Shown here piece after piece: positions 51,956 through 60,594 of a stretch of DNA of 64,000 nt (its first letter is position 1; each line of letters begins with the position of its first letter). The position numbers and the translations under genes are program-made. The DNA lies in NCBI GenBank assembly GCA_963749825.1, contig CAVVOI010000009.1:62001-126000 (forward strand), written 5' to 3'. The stretch comes from UBA11865 sp963749825 (GTDB lineage Bacteria; Chloroflexota; Anaerolineae; Promineifilales; Promineifilaceae). The notes beneath the pieces were generated by a model. It saw only the letters and a list, made by a program, of their open reading frames with translations. It was not told the origin of the DNA and made no database searches.

Positions 51956-52954
51956 TCAGTTCCAGGCAAGCTGGCTTCGCGTTTGCCAGTAATCGGCCGG
52001 CTCTTCAACCATTCGAGCCAAGTCAGCCACGTCGCTTTCATCTAAATTTATAGTCAGCGCTGCTAGATTACTTCTTAGTTGATCTACGGCAGTTGCTCCG
52101 CTAAGGACCATATCAACCCAAGGTTGGGCCAACACGAAGGCAAGGGCAATCGCGTCCATCGTCGTTTCATTTTCTGCAGCTACTTGTGCCAGTAGCAAAT
52201 ACTTCTCCTTGAAGTGACTATCCTCGTTTCGAGAAGTTAAGCGGCCGTTAGCCAATGCTTCCTTGATCATGATACCTAGGCCAGCTTCCTGGGCTGCAAA
52301 GAGGGCAGGGCCAGCTGATGTCTCTAACAGATTCCATGTTGCTTGGACAGAAGAAAAAAGCAGGCAACCGTCGAATTCAATCTCCAAGGCTTTATATAGC
52401 GTGGCCGGCTGGTTGGGGCCACTTAAAGAGAGACCTATAGCCAGACCACCTTCTCGGAGTCGGGCTAGTTCTGACAGCAGCTCTGGATCATCTAGAACCC
52501 CGCTTTCCAAAGTTGCTGAGTGGATTTGATAGAGATCGAGATAACCTCCAAGCAAATCTCTGCTCTCTCTGATTTGCCGCTGCAAAACGGGTAAAGAATG
52601 ATCCTTGACTTCATGGACAGACGCTTCAACCTGCCAATCGGCCGTGTAGGTATAGCCCCACTTTGAACCAACCGTCACTGACTCGTGTGAAATATCGTTC
52701 TTGCCCAGCCACGATGCTAGAAATTGTTCAGCCCTCCCATATGATCTGGCCGCGTCGAAATAGCGAATACCCGATGACCAGGCTGCATCCAAAACGGTAT
52801 GTGCCTGAGCTTCCATTGAGGGTACCAGGTAATTTTGTTGCAGGTCTTGGGCATGTCCCAGATTGATATATCCGGGCCGGCCGAGGGCAGCTAATCCTAA
52901 GCCCATCGGGGTAATCTTAAGACCGCTTTTTCCATAAGATCTTCTTGACATCAT
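51956..52954 (-). CDS. Aldo/keto reductase
   Basis: The protein has 332 residues and a TIM barrel. The catalytic Asp, Tyr, Lys and His are in YFDAARSYGRAEQ, VTVGSKWGYTY and YQIHSATLES. It reduces aldehydes or ketones with NAD(P)H in the cytoplasm, substrate unknown. It lies convergent to cydC. An ATG three bases downstream is an equally good start. Confidence 0.9.
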   Translation of the reverse strand: MMSRRSYGKSGLKITPMGLGLAALGRPGYINLGHAQDLQQNYLVPSMEAQAHTVLDAAWSSGIRYFDAARSYGRAEQFLASWLGKNDISHESVTVGSKWGYTYTADWQVEASVHEVKDHSLPVLQRQIRESRDLLGGYLDLYQIHSATLESGVLDDPELLSELARLREGGLAIGLSLSGPNQPATLYKALEIEFDGCLLFSSVQATWNLLETSAGPALFAAQEAGLGIMIKEALANGRLTSRNEDSHFKEKYLLLAQVAAENETTMDAIALAFVLAQPWVDMVLSGATAVDQLRSNLAALTINLDESDVADLARMVEEPADYWQTRSQLAWN

Positions 52955-53115
52955 AAGACGTTAATTCTCCAAATCCAACTCTGCGGAAGCGTTAGAGAAT
53001 ATTCTAGCCCTAAGAAAATATAAACGCGAAACAACAACAGCTTTGCTGCTGATGCTCTTTATGAGTGGAATCTATTAACCGTAAATGATTAGGGTAAATT
53101 TTCGTGACCGTCGCC

Positions 53116-53344
53116 CTAAGGATTCCGAGTTCGCCCAGGAGGCTGGGGCGTTTTTGTCTGTCCTGGTGGCGTCCACTCGGAAGACTCGGATTCCGTCGTC
53201 GGTGGAGGCGGTGGTGGTGGTTCCGTCGGAGGCGGTGGTGGCGGTTCCGTCGGTGGCGGTGGTGGTGGCTGCGTTGGTGGTGGCGGTTTAACGTTGGTGG
53301 TTGTGGCGGAGGTGGTGACGTTGGCGGCACCGGGATGGTGGCGG
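53116..53344 (-). pseudogene. Proline-rich coding remnant downstream of the FecR gene
   Basis: After the stop at 53345, a minus-strand frame reads KPPPPTQPPPPPPTEPPPPP followed by more TEPPPPPP units, then ESSEWTPPGQTKTPQPPGRT to a TAG at 53116. This continues the P/T-rich style of the FecR tail. By my reading, five single-base additions between about 53300 and 53400 would join it to the FecR frame. It is probably the broken 3' end of that gene. Confidence 0.55.
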
Positions 53345-53392
53345 TTAACCGTTGGTGATGGTGGCGGTTAACCGTTGGTGATGGTGGCGGTT
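53334..53392. repeat. 23-bp tandem repeat in the FecR gene 3' end
   Basis: Two exact 23-bp units (53347-53369 and 53370-53392, aaccgttggtgatggtggcg plus gtt) and a 13-bp partial unit (53334-53346) lie in tandem. Because 23 is not a multiple of three, each unit shifts the reading frame, and the stop at 53345 lies inside the array. Confidence 0.85.
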
Positions 53393-54592
53393 CAACGTCG
53401 TTGGTGAGACGGTGGCAGGCGGTGGTTCATCCGTTGGGACAGGTGTCGAGGTTGGATCTACCGCTGGCGTGTCAGAAGTCTCTGGGGTAGCAGAGGCACT
53501 AGGTGGCGTTGAGGTTGGTGTATCTCCAGGAGCGGCAGGCGTACGCGACGGTCGAACAGTCGTTGGCGTTTCTGAAGCATCTGGATCTCCAGAGACTGGT
53601 TCGGATCGCGAAGACAAAGGTGTCGCTTTGTTTGGCGGCTTTGTAACGGTGGGTATTGGTTCGGCCGTTGCCGGTGGGCTTCCTAGACTTACTGTCGTTG
53701 TCTCTCCTGCATTTAAGGCTATGGTCATGCCCTGGGCGCTGACTTCAACGATTCCCTCATCGACGGCAACTTTGGTGCTGCCAGCAGAGTCGACATCAAC
53801 CATGAATTCAGTGCCACGGACTGTGACAATTGCCGAAGGTGTTTGAATCTCGAATCTTGAATCTGCCGAAGGCAGTGGTTGAACGACATTACGAGTCGAG
53901 CCAATTTCCTGTCGTAGTACAATTTCCTGGCGCGAGCCATCTTCCGCGGAGGTCATAAGAAGAATGGTTAGTTCACTATTAGGCGCGACAGCCGTGTGAC
54001 TTTCATCTGGATAAGTTAAAACAACTGAGGAGTCGGCGCCAGTGCGGACGAGGTCTCCTTCCTCGAAGGAAGTTTTGTTCGTGACGGGTTTCCATATGTC
54101 GCTATTGTCGGTTTGGATGAAAACCGTTCCCTGAACTGCTGCTACCGATGCTTGTTCGGAGCCAGACTGATTTGACCAGAATTGGAATACGAGGGCGCTA
54201 ACGATGACCAGGGCTATGGCTGCAGCAAACCCGACAGCAAGCGGCCGCGGTTGGTCAAAGAGTGATCTCAGCCACTCGCCAAACGATATTGATCGGCCTT
54301 CTTTTGTTGCAGTATCAACCTGATGATTTTCACGAAAAAAACGTTGAACTGTATGCCGCAATTGCAGGGGGGGTTCGACCCAGGCATCCGAAGTCATCAG
54401 CCCGATAGTATTTTTGTACCAGACTAGGTCCGATTGGCAGTTCGCGCAATCGGTAGCTAAGTGGTTCTCCACTATCCTGACTTCGTCAACCTCAAGCTTT
54501 TGCTCTATATAGTCGAGCAATTGCTCTGTGGTCAGGTGGGAGGAATGTCCCTGCTCGTTATTCATTTCACCATCAGCTTCCGAATCTGTCAT
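53345..54592 (-). CDS. Membrane protein with anti-sigma zinc finger and FecR domain
   Basis: The protein has 415 residues. A zinc-finger anti-sigma motif (HLATDCANC, His44, Cys49, Cys52) comes first, then one helix (about 118-139). A FecR domain (about 150-295) has FIQTDNSDIWKPV, EEGDLVRTGADSSVVLTY and VRGTEFMVDVD. A P/T/S-rich extracellular tail starts near 300. The last 14 residues (NRHHHQRLTATITNG region) are read from a 23-bp repeat in a shifted frame. It probably holds the co-encoded ECF sigma factor inactive and reacts to an envelope signal. Confidence 0.85.
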   Translation of the reverse strand: MTDSEADGEMNNEQGHSSHLTTEQLLDYIEQKLEVDEVRIVENHLATDCANCQSDLVWYKNTIGLMTSDAWVEPPLQLRHTVQRFFRENHQVDTATKEGRSISFGEWLRSLFDQPRPLAVGFAAAIALVIVSALVFQFWSNQSGSEQASVAAVQGTVFIQTDNSDIWKPVTNKTSFEEGDLVRTGADSSVVLTYPDESHTAVAPNSELTILLMTSAEDGSRQEIVLRQEIGSTRNVVQPLPSADSRFEIQTPSAIVTVRGTEFMVDVDSAGSTKVAVDEGIVEVSAQGMTIALNAGETTTVSLGSPPATAEPIPTVTKPPNKATPLSSRSEPVSGDPDASETPTTVRPSRTPAAPGDTPTSTPPSASATPETSDTPAVDPTSTPVPTDEPPPATVSPTTLNRHHHQRLTATITNG

Positions 54593-54634
54593 TTACTCGT
54601 AAATACAGAGTGAATCGCAACAACTCTGATACAC

Positions 54635-55213
54635 TTATTCGCCACCAGTTACATTTGTCAGTAATCCGCGCAGCTTTTTTAGGCAGCGAGCTCGCATCGG
54701 TCCTATCGATCCAATAGGTATTTCTAGTTGTTCCGCTACGTCCGAGTAAGAAGGAACCTTGCTGTCATAATAAAGCATCCAGAGCAGCTTGCGACAGCGA
54801 TCACCTAACGTTTCCATAGCGCCTCTTAACGTTTCATATTGGCGGAACGTGACGACAACATCCTCAGGCGGCAACTCATCTCCGGCCCGATCTGTCAGTA
54901 ATGTGTCGAGATCCGACGCGACTGTCCTCTCATAATCTGCACCCCGTCGTCTTTCCCAGCATTCCCGGCGGGCGGTTGTGACGAGCCACGCTGAGACACG
55001 GTCAGGCTCTCTTAATTTGTTCAGATTCTTTAAAAGAGAAAGCCATACCGACTGAAATACATCGTCAATTTCAGAGGAAGTTAGACCGTAACGAGCGGGG
55101 ACAGTATAAACTAGACGTTCGTAGCGTTCCACCAACGTATCCCAGGCCTTTTCATCGCCGGTACGACAGGCTGCAATGAGTTGTTCGTCGGAAAAATCGC
55201 TATATTCCGTCAT
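54635..55213 (-). CDS. ECF-type RNA polymerase sigma factor
   Basis: The protein has 192 residues. Region 2 (about 22-92) has FVERY-like DTLVERYERLVY, DDVFQSVWLSLLKNL and VSAWLVTTARRECWERRR. Region 4 (about 125-185) has LGDRCRKLLWMLYYD and SYSDVAEQLEIPIGSIGPMR. It directs transcription of an unknown regulon and is co-encoded with its likely zinc-finger anti-sigma/FecR protein 42 bp downstream. The upstream short ORF overlaps its ATG as ATGA. Confidence 0.92.
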   Translation of the reverse strand: MTEYSDFSDEQLIAACRTGDEKAWDTLVERYERLVYTVPARYGLTSSEIDDVFQSVWLSLLKNLNKLREPDRVSAWLVTTARRECWERRRGADYERTVASDLDTLLTDRAGDELPPEDVVVTFRQYETLRGAMETLGDRCRKLLWMLYYDSKVPSYSDVAEQLEIPIGSIGPMRARCLKKLRGLLTNVTGGE

Positions 55214-55419
55214 GAGATGAAGCGTAATAATTGAATTGTATCAATTGCCGTTCGCTCGCCACCCTTAGCCGCGCGACTGCCTGATGCCAGAGAACCTTTG
55301 TGCCTTCCAAGTAACCGTAGGTAATCACCGGCCACTATCAAAATGTCCTTGCCTGCCAGATAAGGCGAAAAATAATTAACGCCAGCTACAAGGTGCAATA
55401 TAGCACCATTATCCGTCAC
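55210..55419 (-). CDS. Short ORF overlapping the sigma factor start, doubtful
   Basis: A 69-codon frame begins at GTG 55419 and its TGA overlaps the sigma factor ATG (ATGA). The overlap suggests translational coupling. The product (GAILHLVAGVNYFSPYLAGK and a basic middle) matches no family I recognise and has no ribosome binding site, so it may be chance or a gene remnant. Confidence 0.3.
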   Translation of the reverse strand: MTDNGAILHLVAGVNYFSPYLAGKDILIVAGDYLRLLGRHKGSLASGSRAAKGGERTAIDTIQLLRFIS

Positions 55420-55518
55420 AAATATACCACTGGCAACCGGATAAGAGTCCTATTTACAGGGTCAGCCAGCGCTCTGACTAATCCGCCATTAATTGTGCGG
55501 GAATGAAAATTGTCAGCA

Positions 55519-55594
55519 GCGCTTTATTTCCAGGCAATTGCGATTAAGCGTTTTCACGTCATTCAATAGGGATTTGCGCTATTATACCTAATCG
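55519..55594 (+). repeat. 76-bp dispersed repeat, copy A
   Basis: It is the counterpart of 45655-45730, with 58 of 76 identical positions and no gaps by hand alignment. Its right end overlaps the last seven bases of the UlaG-like gene. Just to the left, AGCGCT and GTCAGC words also form partial dyads, as in copy B. The remaining intergenic sequence (55420-55518) shows nothing else. Confidence 0.7.
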
Positions 55595-56355
55595 TTTTTG
55601 AGAAGTAGATCTTCCCCAGGCTGTATAAGGTGGACGATCACATCAGGTGCAATTTTTGCAGCATGCTTGGCGAATTCGAGGGGGGGATTGGTTAAGAAAC
55701 GCGGACGGAAGAGACCCAGACCTATTGGGCTGTAAGATCCCCAGTGAATGGGAACGGCGTTGTCTGGTTTCAAATGTAGTAACGCCTGAGCGGCTCTTAA
55801 TGGATCCATATGTCCCTTGCCTAAATTCGGTCCCCATCCCCAAACGGGCAATAAAGCAAGATCTAGTTGTTGGCCAATATCTGACATCTCTGAAAAAAGA
55901 TCAGTATCGCCGGCAAAGTAGATTTCATGCTGCCCATCGATCAAGAAGCCCAACGGTTCAACAAGAGGAGTCCATGGCAATTCCCGGCCACTGTGGATAG
56001 CCATTGTTGCCGAGATCCGAATTCCGCCAATGTCATAATTTTCGCCTTGTTCAATCTCGACGACATTCTGGAATCGGCGCACTCTTAAAAATGGTCCGGC
56101 CCCCTTGGGCACGATCATCAAGGTATCACGGCCAAGTTTCTTTAGCGATGGCAGATCGAAGTGATCACCATGTAGATGGGAGATTAAGACCGCATCAACA
56201 TCAAGCCCAGTGAGATCAGGTGGGGGAGATTGGCGTCGCAGAGGTCCAACATATCGGCGAAGCAAGGGATCCGTAATCAATCGTTTACCGTCCATCTCGA
56301 TCAAGATCGTCGAATGTCCCAGATAAGTTACGGATGATGTCGAATTCATATTCAT
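55588..56355 (-). CDS. Metal-dependent hydrolase of the UlaG-like beta-lactamase superfamily
   Basis: The protein has 255 residues. It starts with YLGHSTILIEMDGKRLITDP, then ISHLHGDHFDLP (zinc ligands), FAGDTDLFSEM and VPIHWGSYSPIGL, the pattern of YtkL/UlaG-like enzymes including N-acyl-phosphatidylethanolamine phospholipase D relatives. It probably cleaves a phosphodiester or lactone; the substrate is unknown. It stands alone. Confidence 0.9.
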   Translation of the reverse strand: MNMNSTSSVTYLGHSTILIEMDGKRLITDPLLRRYVGPLRRQSPPPDLTGLDVDAVLISHLHGDHFDLPSLKKLGRDTLMIVPKGAGPFLRVRRFQNVVEIEQGENYDIGGIRISATMAIHSGRELPWTPLVEPLGFLIDGQHEIYFAGDTDLFSEMSDIGQQLDLALLPVWGWGPNLGKGHMDPLRAAQALLHLKPDNAVPIHWGSYSPIGLGLFRPRFLTNPPLEFAKHAAKIAPDVIVHLIQPGEDLLLKND

Positions 56356-56605
56356 TTGCTAGTTGACCAGCTTCTAGAATTCAATATTATCTTTTGACGG
56401 AAGACGTTGTGAAAGCGGATCCTGCTACTATTCTATATTTGGAGAAAAGCTCCTGATGTTACCTAAACGTTTTAGTAAGCGTGGAACTTTTTTCTGAAAG
56501 AAAGTCAAAAGATCAAAGTCTCGGTTCAAGTTAAAACCTGTGGTTTCTTAACCATCGTCAATGAATAGTCATTGTAAATCGTAGAATGATAGGACAGATA
56601 ACCAA

Positions 56606-57769
56606 ATGGCGATCGGCCGGATGACCAATAAAAAACCTGTTGCCATGGCGCAGATGATCCGAATGCTTTTACAACCCTGGCATGACGCAACCCTTGATCC
56701 GGTCAATGCTCAAGAAAAGGTGTTGCATCACCTCCTTATAGATTATGCCAGGACAACGTATGGGCGGCAAAATGGAGCAAAAAACATTGACACGATCGAT
56801 GGCTATCGCCAGGCGTTTCCTGTTATTACCTATGAAGATATTAAGCCCTCGATTCAACAAGTGATGGAAGGAAATGTCGAGGCACTGTTGTGTGAGGAGC
56901 CAGTTGGTTGGGCGATCACTCGTGGCACTTCAAAAGGCGAATCCAAGTTTATTCCCATGACGCCGACCGATCTCCGCCAGCGAATTAGCGCAGGTCGGGC
57001 AATGATGAATTTCGTATTGTCGGAAGACCGCTACGAGCTCTTCGATGGGGTTAACCTCAACCTCAATTTTCCATCAGTTGTTGGGACAATCGAGGCTAAT
57101 GGCCGGCAAGTTGATTATGGTTATAGCTCAGGAATATATGCTAAACATGTGGCAGCATTTACACCGATTAAATCGGTTCCCACGCAAACGGAGTTGGATG
57201 CTCTCGGTGGTGGAAAGAAACTGAGTGATTGGGCCAATCGTTTTGAATTAGCGTTAGAAAAGTGCCGCAACCTAAATGTCACCCTGGTTGGCGGAGTAAA
57301 CCAGACGGCCCTGCAATTTGCCCGATATCTGAGACGAGAGCACCGTTGTTACCCCAAGGATCTGTGGTCACCAGAAATAATGACCTTAGGAAGCACCCCT
57401 GGAATCAACACCCGCTACCGGCCGGCCTTGCGGGCGCTTTATGGCTCCGTCGTTATTCGGGAAATATATGGCGCCACCGAAGGAATTTTTGGCCAGCAGA
57501 GAGATTGGCGCCGAGCCTGGGTGCCAAATTATGACCAATTCTTCTTTGAAGTGGAGACCCGATCCGGAATCAAGATGTTACACGAGATGCGACCCAGAGA
57601 AATTGGCCGGTTGATTGTTTCCACGCCAACCCTGCCACGTTACAAAATCGGAGACGTCATCCTCGCCTTTCGGAAACCTTATTTTCGCTGCATTGGCCGA
57701 GATCAATGGTGGATACCGTTTAACTACATTTGGGGTGAGCTGACAACCTTCAATCTCAACCGATTATAG
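56606..57769 (+). CDS. GH3-family acyl-adenylating protein, short form
   Basis: The protein has 387 residues. Family motifs are TYGRQNGAKNIDTIDGYRQAFP, ITYEDIKPSIQQVMEGN, TRGTSKGESKFIP (motif 1, nucleotide binding), YGATEGIFG (motif 2) and PRYKIGDVI (motif 3). GH3 proteins join amino acids to acyl adenylates in plants, and bacterial members of unknown substrate are usually 500 residues or more. This one ends just after motif 3, so the C-terminal lid domain is missing. The divergent 250-bp gap upstream shows no clear signal. Confidence 0.85.
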   Translation: MAIGRMTNKKPVAMAQMIRMLLQPWHDATLDPVNAQEKVLHHLLIDYARTTYGRQNGAKNIDTIDGYRQAFPVITYEDIKPSIQQVMEGNVEALLCEEPVGWAITRGTSKGESKFIPMTPTDLRQRISAGRAMMNFVLSEDRYELFDGVNLNLNFPSVVGTIEANGRQVDYGYSSGIYAKHVAAFTPIKSVPTQTELDALGGGKKLSDWANRFELALEKCRNLNVTLVGGVNQTALQFARYLRREHRCYPKDLWSPEIMTLGSTPGINTRYRPALRALYGSVVIREIYGATEGIFGQQRDWRRAWVPNYDQFFFEVETRSGIKMLHEMRPREIGRLIVSTPTLPRYKIGDVILAFRKPYFRCIGRDQWWIPFNYIWGELTTFNLNRL

Positions 57770-57777
57770 TTGTCCGT

Positions 57778-58242
57778 TTATTCCTTCTCGTCCCTTCCGC
57801 GGAAGCTTCGAAATAAAATGCCCACACCAATAGCGATTAGGACTAGTGGCCAAATGCACTCCCATCGTCCAAGCGCCAAACCGAGAAAGACGATGATCAA
57901 AATTAGAGTGCCGACAATGGGCCGGCGATAATCGGGTACAAGTAAACGAATAACTACCTGGATGGCCAGGATTGCGGCCGTGCCTAACCAAAAAACGGTC
58001 CAGGCTTCGACTGGAAAAAAGCCAAATTCAAACGGAAACCTGACCAACCCAAAGGGAACTCGTTCGGTAAATTCGCTGATGAGGCCAAACGCGCCTAAGT
58101 TGCTTGCCAGCAGAACGACACCGGCCCAAATCAAAATAGCGGCCCAGGTTAGTGCTCCCAGCCGGTCCCGTTCCCACTTTTCCTCGGCCGATTTTTCATC
58201 ACGTTTGCCGATGTCTTTCTCATCATAATCGTGTTTGCTCAT
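57778..58242 (-). CDS. Small membrane protein with LiaF/DUF5668-like helices
   Basis: The protein has 154 residues. A charged N-terminus (SKHDYDEKDIGKRDEKSAEE) precedes four helices: TWAAILIWAGVVLLASNLG, VFWLGTAAILAIQVVIRLL, PIVGTLILIIVFLGLALG and WPLVLIAIGVGILF. The GxxW/P pattern of the last segments is like the LiaF transmembrane domain. The function is unknown. It is convergent to the GH3 gene, with nine bases between them. Confidence 0.75.
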   Translation of the reverse strand: MSKHDYDEKDIGKRDEKSAEEKWERDRLGALTWAAILIWAGVVLLASNLGAFGLISEFTERVPFGLVRFPFEFGFFPVEAWTVFWLGTAAILAIQVVIRLLVPDYRRPIVGTLILIIVFLGLALGRWECIWPLVLIAIGVGILFRSFRGRDEKE

Positions 58243-58388
58243 TGTTTTCTCTCCTTCATCACTTCATGCAGTAGTTTCGGTCGTCAAATGCTAAACGATA
58301 TCAGTATGGCAGAAATCAGGATTGTTGAAAAGTAAAAAACGGCGGCAATAAACGCGAAAAATGTCACCATTATGATCCTTGCTGAGGT

Positions 58389-58427
58389 AAAAAAATCCCC
58401 CGCCTGATCAATGCTAGGAAGGGGATT
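58389..58427 (-). terminator. Intrinsic terminator of the surface-protein gene
   Basis: On the minus strand AATCCCC (58427-58421) pairs with GGGGATT (58400-58394), followed by a T run that matches the A run at 58389-58395. It lies 56 bp after the stop at 58483. Confidence 0.7.
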
Positions 58428-58482
58428 CGATCTTAGTTTAACAGTTATTGGTCTTTGTGTGAATCAGGTTAACAACCGTTCC

Positions 58483-59625
58483 TTATTTGGAATTTGACTC
58501 TACTTTAGCAAAATTCTTGGCCAGACGACGGTTAAATAATATGAACAGTCCGGTAATTCCGGCGCCGGCTACCACTAGGAGAACCAGAACAGGGCCTAAC
58601 AATTCATTACCGATGGCTGAAAACGAGGAAAGAGTCACGGCCGTGGGTGGTTCAGGTGGCAGACTGAGGCTGGTGACCATGCCATGCCACAAGGCACTCG
58701 TGCCTAATAAATCACCGTCATTGTAGGATTCCATCTGGAAGCAGACCCACGTCGACGTTGCTGGTATCAAAATGCTTTCCTTAAAAACAGCATACTGACC
58801 TTCACCGTTGTCGTTCGCCGTGCCATAAAACGGATAGTTGCCGCTACCATCGTTCGCCTTACTGATTTCGACGCCGATGTCGACGATATCCGCAGTAGGC
58901 ACTGGTCCAGAACCTATCTGGTACCAGATGCTATTGGGTCGCGGTTCAATTTCGGCTCCACCAGCGTACAAATTAAACCTTAAATCTCTGTCATTATTCG
59001 CCGCGTCAAACGCCTGGCATATTAACTGGGAGTAGGGGCCATAGAGGCCGGTCCAGTTCGAATGAAAGCTATCAAGGCCCCAATAACGAGATATGAGTCG
59101 TTTTTCGAAGGTGCTTGAGAAGGATGTAATGGCCACAGTGGCGCCCTGGTTTTCGACCATATCTAGGCCCGATATCACAACCGTATTTATACCAGTACTG
59201 AATGCCTCTTCGGGTAGTTCGACGATGTAGACATAAATATTCCAAGCAACACCATCAACATCGAAATTAGCATAAGCATCCTCAGAGACAAATGCGGTCT
59301 AATTCTTCGCACCTGTGCTGTTGCCATTGCTATCCGTGATAACCACAGTGATCGTATCATCACCAGTCGGGCCGCGGCCGGTCCAGGTTATGGTAGCTGT
59401 TGTAGGTGTGCCCGGCACGTCGATGGTTGCATCACCTACTCCCGTATCGAACAATCCGACCGAGACGGTTGTTACTCTTAAATTGCCGGTTCCCGAACTT
59501 ATTAACCTGATCGAATTTTCAGCAGCCAAGGCGACACTAACCACCGCCAGCAACATCAATGCGGCCGCCAGTGCCGCTACGAGCAAGTAACCAACTTTCC
59601 TATTGCTGAATCGCGCGTTCGCCAT
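58483..59625 (-). pseudogene. Secreted membrane-anchored surface protein with in-frame amber codon
   Basis: A single frame from the ATG at 59625 (GGAGGAATTATCG upstream) to the stop at 58483 is interrupted only by TAG at 59299-59301, codon 109. Part one has a signal peptide (YLLVAALAAALMLLAVVSVA, cleavage near ALAAEN) and a beta-sandwich-like TATITWTGRGPTGDDTITVV. Part two continues with TAFVSEDAYANFDVDGVAWN, a WYQIGSGP beta domain and the C-terminal anchor AVTLSSFSA plus helix LLGPVLVLLVVAGAGITGLF and a basic tail. It is predicted to be displayed outside the cell. It may be a pseudogene, read through, or a base error. Confidence 0.8.
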
Positions 59626-59961
59626 CGATAATTCCTCCTGAAAAATAAATCTGAAAATGTTAATAAATACCCGGCGCAGCAAACAGGTAACCTGACAACG
59701 ACGTACCTTGACAGGACATTCACATTGTACACTAAGATTCGCCAGATTCCTAGTACTAGAGTCAGATGACTTTTGTACTATTTTGGCTGATTACAAATTT
59801 ATATGCTGGCCTCGTCAGCCTATAAAAGCGAAAATATCTCCGGTCAACCCAACACATGAAAAATCGCCAAATCGATAAACTCGTCTACTGTCTTTTTGCC
59901 TTCATCATTCCTATACGTGAAGTGAAAAAATCTGGAAATGGTTCGATGATCTTGTGGACCT
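59626..59961. other. Intergenic region upstream of the surface-protein gene
   Basis: These 336 bp hold the leader and promoter of the minus-strand surface-protein gene (a TACAAT box occurs on the minus strand near 59726-59731) and the 30-bp dyad at 59751-59780. No coding frame is convincing. Confidence 0.45.
59751..59780. repeat. 30-bp imperfect palindrome upstream of the surface-protein gene
   Basis: TAGTACTAGAGTCA (59751-59764) and TGACTTTTGTACTA (59767-59780) form a near-continuous dyad around GA, with eleven of fourteen Watson-Crick pairs. It lies about 125 bp upstream of the gene start and could be an operator or a terminator of the pyrophosphatase transcript. Confidence 0.5.
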
Positions 59962-60594
59962 TCAAGCCGATGTCCCTCTGGTTCCTAAATGCCCGTATTC
60001 GTCCATGTAATCTTGCATCGAGGCTTCTACGACTTGAAGGGCGTGAGATTTGTCAAATGTCTCCTTGAGTACCACTTTCGAATCGGAACCAGGGAGTAAC
60101 TTGTAGGTAGCAAAATAATGGCGAACCCTCTCAATTAAGCCACCCGGTAAATCGCTCACATCCTCGACGTCCCCCCAAAAACTGTCCTTTTCTAGTACGG
60201 CCAAAATCTTATCATCAGATTCGCCGCTATCAATCATGCGCACACCACCGACGACTCGAGCCCTGAGGATGATCTCGGGATGCACGATCGGCCGTTCGCT
60301 GATAACCAGTATATCTAGTGGGTCGTGGTCCGAGCGATCCGCTTCCGTCTCCAAGGCCGCCACATTATCACCGCAATACGTGCGGGGAATAAAGCCGTAA
60401 AGAGCTGGTGGTTGGGATGAGCTTCTTTGCGGCCGATCCACGTGTAGATAGCCCGTTTCCTTGTCTACCTCATACTTTACATAATCGTAAGGTGTAATTT
60501 CAATGTACGCATATACCAATTCCGGCGGATCAGGTCCTACTTCCAGTCCATGCCAAGGGTGGGGTCGCCAGCGAAAATAGGGTTTTATCGGCAT
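59962..60594 (-). CDS. ppa: Inorganic pyrophosphatase (family I)
   Basis: The protein has 210 residues. It contains YVKYEVDKETGYLHVDRPQR, YGFIPRTYCG and the metal-binding SDHDPLDILVISE (about 98-110, DxDPxD pattern), plus KDSFWGDVEDVSDLP. It hydrolyses pyrophosphate in the cytoplasm. The length is slightly above the bacterial norm of about 175. The start lies 11 bp after TAAGGAGACAG on the coding strand. Confidence 0.93.
   Translation of the reverse strand: MPIKPYFRWRPHPWHGLEVGPDPPELVYAYIEITPYDYVKYEVDKETGYLHVDRPQRSSSQPPALYGFIPRTYCGDNVAALETEADRSDHDPLDILVISERPIVHPEIILRARVVGGVRMIDSGESDDKILAVLEKDSFWGDVEDVSDLPGGLIERVRHYFATYKLLPGSDSKVVLKETFDKSHALQVVEASMQDYMDEYGHLGTRGTSA

Noticed and set aside
53085..53358. 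Plus-strand Gly/Val/Arg/Trp-rich frames
   Set aside because: They are reverse complements of the proline-codon repeats of the FecR tail and show only codon-repeat composition.
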